NCBI GenBank assembly: GCA_025924295.1
Contig: JAICEG010000356.1
Coordinates: 1 to 5,352 of the forward strand
From: Vicinamibacteria bacterium
GTDB lineage: Bacteria; Acidobacteriota; Vicinamibacteria; Vicinamibacterales; UBA2999
Direction of reading: 5' to 3'
Length of the DNA: 5,352 bases
Of the stretch, positions 1-5,086 are shown in pieces. Position numbers and translations under genes: made by a program. The notes under the pieces were generated by a model, which saw only the letters and a list, made by a program, of their open reading frames with translations, was not told the DNA's origin and did no database searches. The first letter of the stretch is position 1. Each line of letters begins with the position of its first letter.

Positions 1-326
1 AGCCGTCGCGTCAGCTCGTGCTCGACGACAGTGCCTGCACCGATGTGCGAGTCGTCGACGATCAGGTCCTGAGGCGTGACGCGCGACGCCACGCGATCGC
101 GGTGCTGAATCGACCTCAGCGCTTCGTGACACGCCATCACGGCGTCGATGCAGAGCGGGCTCGTTGCCGGGTAGGTATGGAACTGGCGGATCGCGCGGGC
201 GAGCAGCTGGAGAGCGCCCTCGACCGCCGTCAGATCGGCAGCGCCAGAGCCAGTCCTGCGTTTCGGGGTCGTCTTCTCGGTCGACAAGCTAGATCTTTTA
301 TCGACCGACGCGCCTCCGCCAGACAC
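1..326 (-). CDS. Partial cytoplasmic protein of unknown function (N-terminal 108 residues; 3' end outside window)
   Basis: The reverse strand is open from a GTG at 326-324 to the left edge, giving 108 codons with no stop. An in-frame TGA (341-339) lies 12 bases before the GTG, so the start must be this GTG or a later codon such as TTG 287-285; neither has a convincing Shine-Dalgarno site. Residues 1-30 are a polar, Gly/Ser/Lys/Arg-rich linker with no signal peptide. From about residue 31 the protein becomes a plausible folded domain: a helix containing LQLLARAIRQFHTYP, then SPLCIDAVMACHEAL, then a strand-like VTPQDLIVDD and a Gly-containing turn IGAGTVVEHEL. From memory, this order resembles the N-terminal domain of long acidobacterial proteins that often carry HEAT repeats further on; this is unverified and the diagnostic part is outside the window. 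It lies 91 bases downstream of the DUF6152 gene on the same strand, so read-through is possible. The call as coding rests on protein-like composition; the function is unknown. Confidence 0.68.
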   Translation of the reverse strand, partial: MSGGGASVDKRSSLSTEKTTPKRRTGSGAADLTAVEGALQLLARAIRQFHTYPATSPLCIDAVMACHEALRSIQHRDRVASRVTPQDLIVDDSHIGAGTVVEHELTRR

Positions 327-417
327 CCCATTAACCAGTCATGGGGCCGCCCGAGCAGCAACTTTCCATGTGCAGTTCTGTGCCGAAACGAGATCCGGGT
401 GCCGGGAGGGCAGTGCC

Positions 418-840
418 CTACTTCGCTGGCGCGTCTTCGTCGGCCGGACCCACGTCGAACGACGACCCGGCGAACACCTCGCGCCCGTCCGACAGCTTGA
501 CCGTCCTGGCGTTGGCGACCCGCGGCGCCGTCTTCGACAGGAACCCGTTGATGGTCACGACGTGCCCCTGGCGCAGCGAGTTCCTGTTCCAGCCGCGGCG
601 CATCAGGCCGTTGGGAGGGCCGAGCTCGAAGTCCCAGTTGACGATGTTCCCTTTCTCGTCCTTGACGTCGATGTAGATCCGCGCGTGGGGATTGGTCCAT
701 TCCAGCTTGGTGACCGTTCCGGTCAGCGTGATCGGCTTGTCGCGGTCGAACTCCGCCGCGAACGCATGATGTGCGCCCGCCGGCATCGCTGACACCGTCA
801 CCGCGACACACGCAACGAAAGAGACAAGCGCGGTTCTCAT
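418..840 (-). CDS. Secreted DUF6152 family protein
   Basis: A 140-residue exported protein of unknown function. Residues 1-23 form a classical signal peptide: Arg2, a hydrophobic core, and an AGA cleavage box, which would leave a mature protein starting His-His at residues 24-25. The mature part matches my memory of the DUF6152 family: HHAFAAEFD near the N-terminus, then a strand-rich stretch ITLTGTVTKLEWTNPHARIY (residues 37-56), the WDFELGPPNGLMRRGW block (69-84) and a Gly/Val-rich end resembling a small OB-like or beta-barrel fold. Length is typical for the family. The ATG is well supported by a GGAGG eight bases upstream. A weak -10-like TATCAT lies at 891-886 on the minus strand, but no -35 is evident. 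It is divergent from the secreted protein at 972-1772; I recall the two families often being neighbours in Acidobacteriota. Family call is strong; biochemical role is unknown. Confidence 0.9.
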   Translation of the reverse strand: MRTALVSFVACVAVTVSAMPAGAHHAFAAEFDRDKPITLTGTVTKLEWTNPHARIYIDVKDEKGNIVNWDFELGPPNGLMRRGWNRNSLRQGHVVTINGFLSKTAPRVANARTVKLSDGREVFAGSSFDVGPADEDAPAK

Positions 841-848
841 GGACGGTT

Positions 849-853
849 CCTCC
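849..853 (-). promoter_or_regulatory. Shine-Dalgarno site of the DUF6152 gene
   Basis: Read on the minus strand the site is GGAGG, followed by eight bases and then the ATG at 840-838. It fixes this ATG as the start of the DUF6152 gene. Confidence 0.8.
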
Positions 854-922
854 GGGGAAGACCGACTGGTTCGGACTGCGGCGCAATGATACCCTGACGC
901 GCCGGTCGCGTAGTTCCGTAGT

Positions 923-940
923 GTCCGGCTTTAGCCGGAC
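923..940. repeat. Perfect 18-base palindromic element in divergent intergenic region
   Basis: GTCCGGCT and AGCCGGAC form perfect 8-base arms around a TT centre; as RNA this would more likely fold as a 7-base stem with a TTTA loop. It lies between the divergent DUF6152 gene and the secreted-protein gene, 31 bases before the GTG of the latter. The motif, which reads as 'SGFSRT' when conceptually translated, is one I recall recurring at many intergenic sites of Vicinamibacteria-like genomes, so it is probably a REP-like dispersed repeat rather than a gene-specific operator. Only one copy is in this window, so the repeat status is from memory. There is no T-run after it, so it is not a standard terminator. 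Confidence 0.55.
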
Positions 941-960
941 CCGGACCGACCGTTCGTCAC

Positions 961-966
961 GGGAGG
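961..966 (+). promoter_or_regulatory. Shine-Dalgarno site deciding the GTG start at 972
   Basis: GGGAGG stands five bases before the GTG at 972. It decides against the longer open frame that begins at 771, which would run through the palindromic repeat and overlap the divergent DUF6152 gene. The GTG also places a clean signal peptide at the N-terminus. Confidence 0.75.
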
Positions 967-971
967 CTCAC

Positions 972-1772
972 GTGAAGCCCTTCATCTGCGTGGTGGCTCT
1001 GATCGCGATGGCTCTCCTGTCGCCCGGCATCGAGGCGCAGTGGGATCCGCGGAGTGCGCCGACGCTTCCGCGGGACGGCAAAGGGGAGCCCGATCTCAAC
1101 GCGCCTGCACCGCGCACAGCCGACGGCAAGCCGGATCTCTCTGGCGTGTGGCAGGGAATGGGCGGACAGCAGGCGCAGGCTCAGCCCTCGGGCGGACCAC
1201 CGGTTGCGGGGTTCCGCGACGTCGCGCAGAACATCAAGGAGGGGTTACCCCTCAGGCCCGAGGGTGCGGCCCTGCTCAAGGAACGTCGCGACAACAACAG
1301 CAAGGACAACCCAGAGGCGCACTGCCTGCCGATGGGCATCATGCAGTTCCACACGCAGGGTGCACCGCGGAAGGTGATTCAGACGCCGGGCATCATCGTC
1401 ATCCTCTACGAGGCCAGCTCGGGTCTGCGTCAGATCTTCACCGACGGTCGCTCGCTGCCAAACAACGATCCGCAACCGTGGTGGTACGGGTACTCCGTCG
1501 GAAAGTGGGACGGCGACACACTGGTCGTCGAAACGACGGGGCTGCGTGATGGCGGCTGGCTCGACATCGTCGGCAGCCCGCTCAGCGACGCGGCCAAGCT
1601 CACGGAACGAATCCGGCGCGTGAACTACGGACGGATGGAGATCGACATCACGGTCGACGATTCGAAGCTGTACACGCGGCCGTGGACGGTCAGGGTGAAC
1701 CAGCGGCTGCTAGCCGACCAGGAACTGATCGAATTCATCTGCCTGGAAAACCAGCGTTTTGGCCCTCAATAG
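972..1772 (+). CDS. Secreted protein of unknown function with PDLSGVW motif
   Basis: A 266-residue exported protein. Residues 1-23 are a signal peptide (Lys2, hydrophobic core CVVALIAMALL, probable cleavage near IEAQ). A proline-rich segment follows with the hallmark DGKPDLSGVW at 51-60, echoed just before by DGKGEPDLNAP (35-45). A Gly/Gln-rich linker spans about 61-79. The conserved core runs from about 108 to 258: CLPMGIMQFH, a strand VIILYE-like stretch (131-137), RQIFTDGRSLP (143-153), WYGYSVGKWDGDTLVVETTG (161-180) and a C-terminal LTERIRRVNYGRMEIDITVDD region. I recognise the family as abundant in Acidobacteriota with no assigned function; no catalytic signature is visible. The GTG start is chosen from the ribosome site at 961-966 and the signal peptide. 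It is divergent from the DUF6152 gene, and its stop overlaps the putative TTG start of the next gene by 14 bases, so the two may be cotranscribed although one product is exported and the other is not. Confidence 0.88.
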   Translation: MKPFICVVALIAMALLSPGIEAQWDPRSAPTLPRDGKGEPDLNAPAPRTADGKPDLSGVWQGMGGQQAQAQPSGGPPVAGFRDVAQNIKEGLPLRPEGAALLKERRDNNSKDNPEAHCLPMGIMQFHTQGAPRKVIQTPGIIVILYEASSGLRQIFTDGRSLPNNDPQPWWYGYSVGKWDGDTLVVETTGLRDGGWLDIVGSPLSDAAKLTERIRRVNYGRMEIDITVDDSKLYTRPWTVRVNQRLLADQELIEFICLENQRFGPQ

Positions 1773-3060
1773 CTGGCAGCGTGCACCGATCAGGGTTCTC
1801 ATTGCGACACCTGGTCGACATCTGTTCGAAGGGGTCCACGACAGTCGCATCGAGCTCCTGATGTCCGATCGGGACCGTCCGGATCCCGACCTCGTGGTCT
1901 TCAGCTGCGGAAACGATCGTCATTTCAGCAACGTGCCGAAAGCCGTGATCTCCGAACGCACTCGCACGCGGATCGCGGCGGGCACCGTCGGGCTCCTGTT
2001 CGACGCTACCACGGAGGGAATGCCGCACAAGGCTCACACGACGAATGAATTGCATGGCGTGCTTCGGGATCTGGGCGCATCGCCGCGCCGGGCGGTCTAT
2101 GTCTCGCAGAATCGGCAATACGAAGCTGACTACAGGCAGTACTGCGCATCGGCCAGCGTTGATTCTCCAGTCACGATCCTGACCCACGATTACTGGATCT
2201 GGTATGCGTTCGCTCACTACGAGCGCGACGGCGAAGAGGTCTACCAGCAGCGGCTCGAGGCGTTCAGGTCCAGACCGGCGCGGCGCGCGCGTCGATTCGT
2301 ATCACTGAACCGAACCGCGCGCGAGGCGAAGATCCTGTTCTTGTTGAGTCTTCTGCGGGATGGCCTGTTCGATCGCGGCTTCGTGTCGTTTGGCGGCTTC
2401 AGACATCCCGACGATCGCAAGGGCGAACCGCCGCTGCCGACGCCTGAACAGCTCGCTCACGCTCTCCCCGGATTCGACGACCTGATCGCTGAGCTGTCAC
2501 CGCTGCTGGGCGCTCTCGATTCACGCGGACGTATCTTGTTCGGCATGAAACGTCACGGGTGGAAGCAGCTGGAGCTGTGGAATGCGGGTCTCGCCGTGGA
2601 CCTGGAGGAGTACAACCAATCGTGGTTCAGCGTCGTGACCGAGACCGAGATGCGGACGCGCCCTTCGCGGATCACCGAGAAGTCAGTCAAACCGTTGGCC
2701 AACTTCCAGCCGATGCTTGTACTCGGCAACCCGGGATCGCTCGCGCTCGTCCGCAGTTACGGTTTTGCCACTTTCCCGGACATCATCGATGAATCCTATG
2801 ATGATGAGCCCGATCCACGACAACGGTTCGAGATGGTCTACCAGGAAGTGAAGCGACTGTGCTGTCTCGGCGAAGACGCACTGCTCGCGCTCGAGCGCCG
2901 CGTGGCCGACAGGCTGATACACAACGCGCGATGGGGCCTGACCACGTTTCCCGGCGTCTACCGCACCCAGCGTGACACGGCCCTCGTCAACGAGATCCTG
3001 ATGTCGGTTGGTTTTCCGGCGGAGACCTCGGCTCCCAGCGGTCAGTTCCTCTCCACGTGA
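1759..3060 (+). CDS. Glycosyltransferase-like protein (fucosyltransferase-like C-terminal TEK block)
   Basis: A 433-residue protein without signal peptide or membrane segment. Residues 11-18 (IRVLIATP) look like a first beta strand. DPDLVVFSCGND is at 42-53 and a tyrosine/tryptophan-rich stretch THDYWIWYAF at 142-151. The central RFVSLNRTAREAKILFLLSLL (179-199) begins like the second half of a two-domain GT-B fold. The clearest signature is SRITEKSVKPLANFQPMLVLG (303-323), followed by GSL and GFATFPDIIDESYDD (335-349). An acidic residue before a TEK followed by Pro and Gly resembles the donor-binding region of GT10-type fucosyltransferases and related uncharacterised phage/bacterial proteins. 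This is motif-level similarity, so the sugar donor and acceptor are unknown. The start is uncertain: TTG 1759 retains the N-terminal strand but has no clear ribosome site; ATG 1861 would give 399 residues. There are no other glycan genes nearby. It is 82 bases upstream of the YjfB-like gene. Confidence 0.75.
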   Translation: MALNSWQRAPIRVLIATPGRHLFEGVHDSRIELLMSDRDRPDPDLVVFSCGNDRHFSNVPKAVISERTRTRIAAGTVGLLFDATTEGMPHKAHTTNELHGVLRDLGASPRRAVYVSQNRQYEADYRQYCASASVDSPVTILTHDYWIWYAFAHYERDGEEVYQQRLEAFRSRPARRARRFVSLNRTAREAKILFLLSLLRDGLFDRGFVSFGGFRHPDDRKGEPPLPTPEQLAHALPGFDDLIAELSPLLGALDSRGRILFGMKRHGWKQLELWNAGLAVDLEEYNQSWFSVVTETEMRTRPSRITEKSVKPLANFQPMLVLGNPGSLALVRSYGFATFPDIIDESYDDEPDPRQRFEMVYQEVKRLCCLGEDALLALERRVADRLIHNARWGLTTFPGVYRTQRDTALVNEILMSVGFPAETSAPSGQFLST

Positions 3061-3107
3061 CGATGCACATCATTGTCAGCAATGACACAGGTTGCGGGGA
3101 GCATGTG

Positions 3108-3135
3108 CTCAAGTCTGGCCGGCGGCTGCCGATTG
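3108..3135 (+). promoter_or_regulatory. Candidate sigma-28 (FliA/SigD) promoter of the YjfB-like gene
   Basis: CTCAA at 3108-3112, a 15-base spacer, and GCCGATTG at 3128-3135 match the flagellar consensus CTAAA-N15-GCCGATAA at 10 of 13 positions with the exact spacing. Transcription would start around 3141-3143, at or beside the ATG of the YjfB-like gene. The Bacillus subtilis yjfB gene is known to belong to the SigD regulon, which agrees with this reading. GCCG is common in high-GC DNA, so chance is not excluded. Confidence 0.5.
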
Positions 3136-3142
3136 TTCGTGC

Positions 3143-3325
3143 ATGAGTGTGTCTGGAATCTCGAGCGCAATCCCGAGCGAGTCGTTGTCGGCGATGCAGA
3201 ACGACCGTGCGATGCTCGTCCTCAAGAAGGCGCAGGACGCGAGCAAGGCTCAGGGGCAGGCGCTCGCCGATCTGGTCAGGGACACGACCGAAACGATCGG
3301 CCGGATCGTCAAGGTCTACGCGTAG
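3143..3325 (+). CDS. YjfB-like putative motility protein
   Basis: A 60-residue protein starting MSVSGISSAIPS. After a short Ser-rich N-terminus, residues 17-45 form an amphipathic helix with MLVLKKAQDASKAQGQALADLV (24-45), the pattern of the YjfB family: small, about 60 residues, a conserved 'VLKKA-D--K-Q---L--L' helix, annotated as putative motility proteins. It ends in IGRIVKVYA. There is no signal peptide or membrane segment. The ATG at 3143 gives the family-typical N-terminus; a TTG at 3092 in the same frame would add an atypical Cys-rich extension. No Shine-Dalgarno site precedes the ATG, but a sigma-28-like promoter ends eight bases before it, consistent with a leaderless transcript. 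No flagellar genes are in view. It is convergent with the M1 peptidase, 11 bases apart, with no obvious terminator between. Molecular function of the family is not established. Confidence 0.72.
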   Translation: MSVSGISSAIPSESLSAMQNDRAMLVLKKAQDASKAQGQALADLVRDTTETIGRIVKVYA

Positions 3326-3336
3326 CGCGCGATCGT

Positions 3337-5022
3337 CTAGTTCTTCTCGACGTTGACGTAATACAGGTCAGTTGCGACCTCGACCTCGTCTTTCGTGAGC
3401 GGCGTCGACATTACGTTCCAGTCCGTCGTCGCGTCGACGATCGTCCAGTTGCCGGGGCGGCCCACCCGCACGGGCATGGCGAACGCGCGCTCGTCTGCCC
3501 GCCACCGGTAGGCCATGAGGCCCGGTTCGTTGAAGGCGAGCTGCAGCGTTGGCAGCGCGGAGCGACGCAGGTACTGATCGAAGATTGGTGTCCAGTCCCT
3601 GGTCGTGCGTGAATTGAAGAATCGCACGACGTCCTCCGTCATGATGTTTCGATACTTGAACTGCTGGTAGAAGTCTCGCACCAGCCCCCACCATGCCGCA
3701 TCATCGTTGACGACGCTCCGCAGCGTGTTCAGGAACAACGTGCCCTTGAAATACATGTCCTGCTGCGGCTGCCGATGAATGCCTCGCTGCGTGATGATCG
3801 GCTCGCGGTTCAGCACCTTCGGCTTGTAGCTGTTGACGTACCGGATCGCCTCGTCGTGGCCGAACAGGCGTTCGACGTACAGGCTTTCCAGATAGGTGGT
3901 CCACCCTTCGTGGATCCACATATCGGAGACATCCGCGGCGGACACGGCATTGCCGAACCACTCGTGCGCGCTCTCGTGGATGATGATGAAGTCGAACTTG
4001 AGGCTGGTGCCGATGCCGGTCCAGTCCTTGGCGAGATAGCCGTTCGTGAAGCCGTTGCCGTAGGTCACCGCGCTCTGGTGTTCCATTCCGGCGTATGGCA
4101 CTTCAATCAGCTTGAAGCCGTCTTTGGCGAACGGATACTCGCCGAAGTAGTGGCGGAAGGCCTCGAGCATCGGTCCGACCTGCGCGAACTGCTGTTTGGC
4201 TTTCTCGATGTTTTCTGGCAACACGTAGTAATCGAGCGGCAGGTCTCCGAACTTGTCGGTGAAATGTTCGTAGCGGCCGATGTTCAGCGAGACGTTGTAG
4301 TTGTTGATCGGGTACTCAACCAGCCAGTCCCAGCGCGTGTAGCCGTCGCCGAGGTCGGTCTTGCCCATGAAGCGGCCGTTCGAGACGTCGACTAGGTCAT
4401 TCGGGATGCTGACGCTGATCTGCATCCGCTCGACCTCGTCACGCCATTGATCCTTGTTCGGCCACCAGACGCGGGCGCCTTCGTCCTCGCACGCGGTATT
4501 GATCCAGTGCCGGCCCGCCGCATCTTTCCGAAACGCGAGGCCGCCAAACCGGCCCTGTTCGCGTGGCTGGCCGGAGTAGTGGAAGTCGATGCTGTATTCA
4601 CGGCCGGTGCGCAGCGTCGCCGGAAAGTCGACGTAGACCGTGTCGAGATCGCGTTCGTATTTCAGTGGGGTCGTGCCCTGCACGATCCGGTCGACGTTGA
4701 GATTGGCCGCCAGGTCGAGCTGGATGCGCGTGTCATCCGACAGCATCCGGAACCGGATCGTGTTCTTGCCGGCGATCGACTTCTTCTCTGGATCGACGCG
4801 CACATCGAGGTGATAGAACAGCAGGTCGTTGTTCCCGCGATATCGGCCGTACTCGCCGCGCAGGAGGTCTGCGCGTGTCGGGGCACGGTCGGCCGATCGC
4901 ACCGGTGATGGCGCCTGCTGTCCCTCGATGTCGGCTGTCCACGAAGAAACCGCCAACGCACACATCAAGGTCACGAGTCCCGCGGCCCGAGACAGAGTCG
5001 TTCGCATTGCCACCCCGATCAT
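3337..5022 (-). CDS. Secreted M1 family zinc metallopeptidase (aminopeptidase-like)
   Basis: A 561-residue exported peptidase expected to remove N-terminal residues from peptides outside the cytoplasmic membrane. The N-terminus is a signal peptide (Arg7, Arg12, hydrophobic 13-27). An N-terminal beta domain starts at FYHLDVRVDPEKKSIAG (69-85). The catalytic domain shows the exopeptidase loop as AGMEHQ (311-316), in place of the GAMEN of classical members, and the zinc site HESAH (349-353) with Glu372 in IHEGW, i.e. HEXXH-X18-E: ligands His349, His353, Glu372; catalytic Glu350. Tyr424 in MYFKG is the likely transition-state tyrosine. All key residues are intact. It lacks the large C-terminal helical domain of the roughly 850-residue enzymes and ends in a short region after DWTPIFDQYLRR (476-487), which is usual for shorter bacterial members. 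The start may instead be ATG 5007, which gives a canonical signal peptide preceded by GGGG; ATG 5022 has no clear ribosome site. It is divergent from a PadR gene. Confidence 0.95.
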   Translation of the reverse strand: MIGVAMRTTLSRAAGLVTLMCALAVSSWTADIEGQQAPSPVRSADRAPTRADLLRGEYGRYRGNNDLLFYHLDVRVDPEKKSIAGKNTIRFRMLSDDTRIQLDLAANLNVDRIVQGTTPLKYERDLDTVYVDFPATLRTGREYSIDFHYSGQPREQGRFGGLAFRKDAAGRHWINTACEDEGARVWWPNKDQWRDEVERMQISVSIPNDLVDVSNGRFMGKTDLGDGYTRWDWLVEYPINNYNVSLNIGRYEHFTDKFGDLPLDYYVLPENIEKAKQQFAQVGPMLEAFRHYFGEYPFAKDGFKLIEVPYAGMEHQSAVTYGNGFTNGYLAKDWTGIGTSLKFDFIIIHESAHEWFGNAVSAADVSDMWIHEGWTTYLESLYVERLFGHDEAIRYVNSYKPKVLNREPIITQRGIHRQPQQDMYFKGTLFLNTLRSVVNDDAAWWGLVRDFYQQFKYRNIMTEDVVRFFNSRTTRDWTPIFDQYLRRSALPTLQLAFNEPGLMAYRWRADERAFAMPVRVGRPGNWTIVDATTDWNVMSTPLTKDEVEVATDLYYVNVEKN

Positions 5023-5037
5023 GCACCAAAGGAGGAG

Positions 5038-5067
5038 TTGACCGCGTGATATCTGCCTGCATACTAT
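5038..5067 (+). promoter_or_regulatory. Candidate sigma-70 promoter of the PadR gene
   Basis: TTGACC at 5038-5043 matches the -35 consensus at five of six positions. With an 18-base spacer, TACTAT at 5062-5067 matches the -10 at four of six; CATACT at 5060-5065 is an alternative with a 16-base spacer. Transcription would begin around 5072-5074, essentially at the PadR ATG, suggesting a leaderless mRNA. On the opposite strand TTGATA (5087-5082) and TAGTAT (5066-5061) with a 15-base spacer could be a weak promoter for the M1 peptidase, so the two would overlap. Confidence 0.45.
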
Positions 5068-5086
5068 CTGTTCATGTCAGGTATCA
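5047..5086. promoter_or_regulatory. Imperfect inverted repeat, candidate PadR operator
   Basis: TGATATCTG at 5047-5055 and CAGGTATCA at 5078-5086 are inverted copies matching at eight of nine positions, separated by 22 bases. Arm centres are 31 bases apart, about three helical turns. The arms bracket the -10 region and the first codons of the PadR gene, and they cover the possible peptidase promoter. PadR dimers commonly repress their own genes from such dyads, but this spacing is wider than the ATGT-N8-ACAT type operators described for PadR itself, so the assignment is inference. Confidence 0.3.

Noticed and set aside
408..418. GGGCAGTGCCC dyad at the end of the DUF6152 gene
   Set aside because: Five-base arms around one base cannot form a stable terminator stem of useful length and no T-run follows.
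18..500. Plus-strand open frame over the left end
   Set aside because: Antisense to the two minus-strand genes, Arg-rich composition typical of a high-GC shadow, crosses a gene boundary.
230..886. Long open frame on the minus strand over the DUF6152 gene
   Set aside because: Arg/Gly-rich, low-complexity shadow of the DUF6152 gene in another frame; the true frame has a signal peptide and ribosome site.
771..971. Upstream extension of the secreted-protein frame from ATG 771
   Set aside because: It would overlap the DUF6152 gene by 70 bases, translate the palindromic repeat, and bury the signal peptide; GGGAGG at 961-966 supports GTG 972.
3070..3085. TCATTG-TCAG-CAATGA hairpin after the glycosyltransferase-like gene
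   Set aside because: Stem of only six mostly AT pairs and no following T-run, so not a credible intrinsic terminator; a weak operator cannot be excluded.
3316..3325. CTACGCGTAG palindrome at the stop of the YjfB-like gene
   Set aside because: Short self-complementary stretch formed by the last codons; no T-run and no loop, so not a terminator.
3073..3612. 179-codon plus-strand frame from 3073
   Set aside because: Crosses the YjfB-like gene in another frame and runs antisense into the M1 peptidase; Arg-rich shadow.
3775..4395. 206-codon plus-strand frame inside the M1 peptidase
   Set aside because: Exactly antisense to the catalytic domain, which is clearly functional by its conserved motifs; no ribosome site or recognisable domain.
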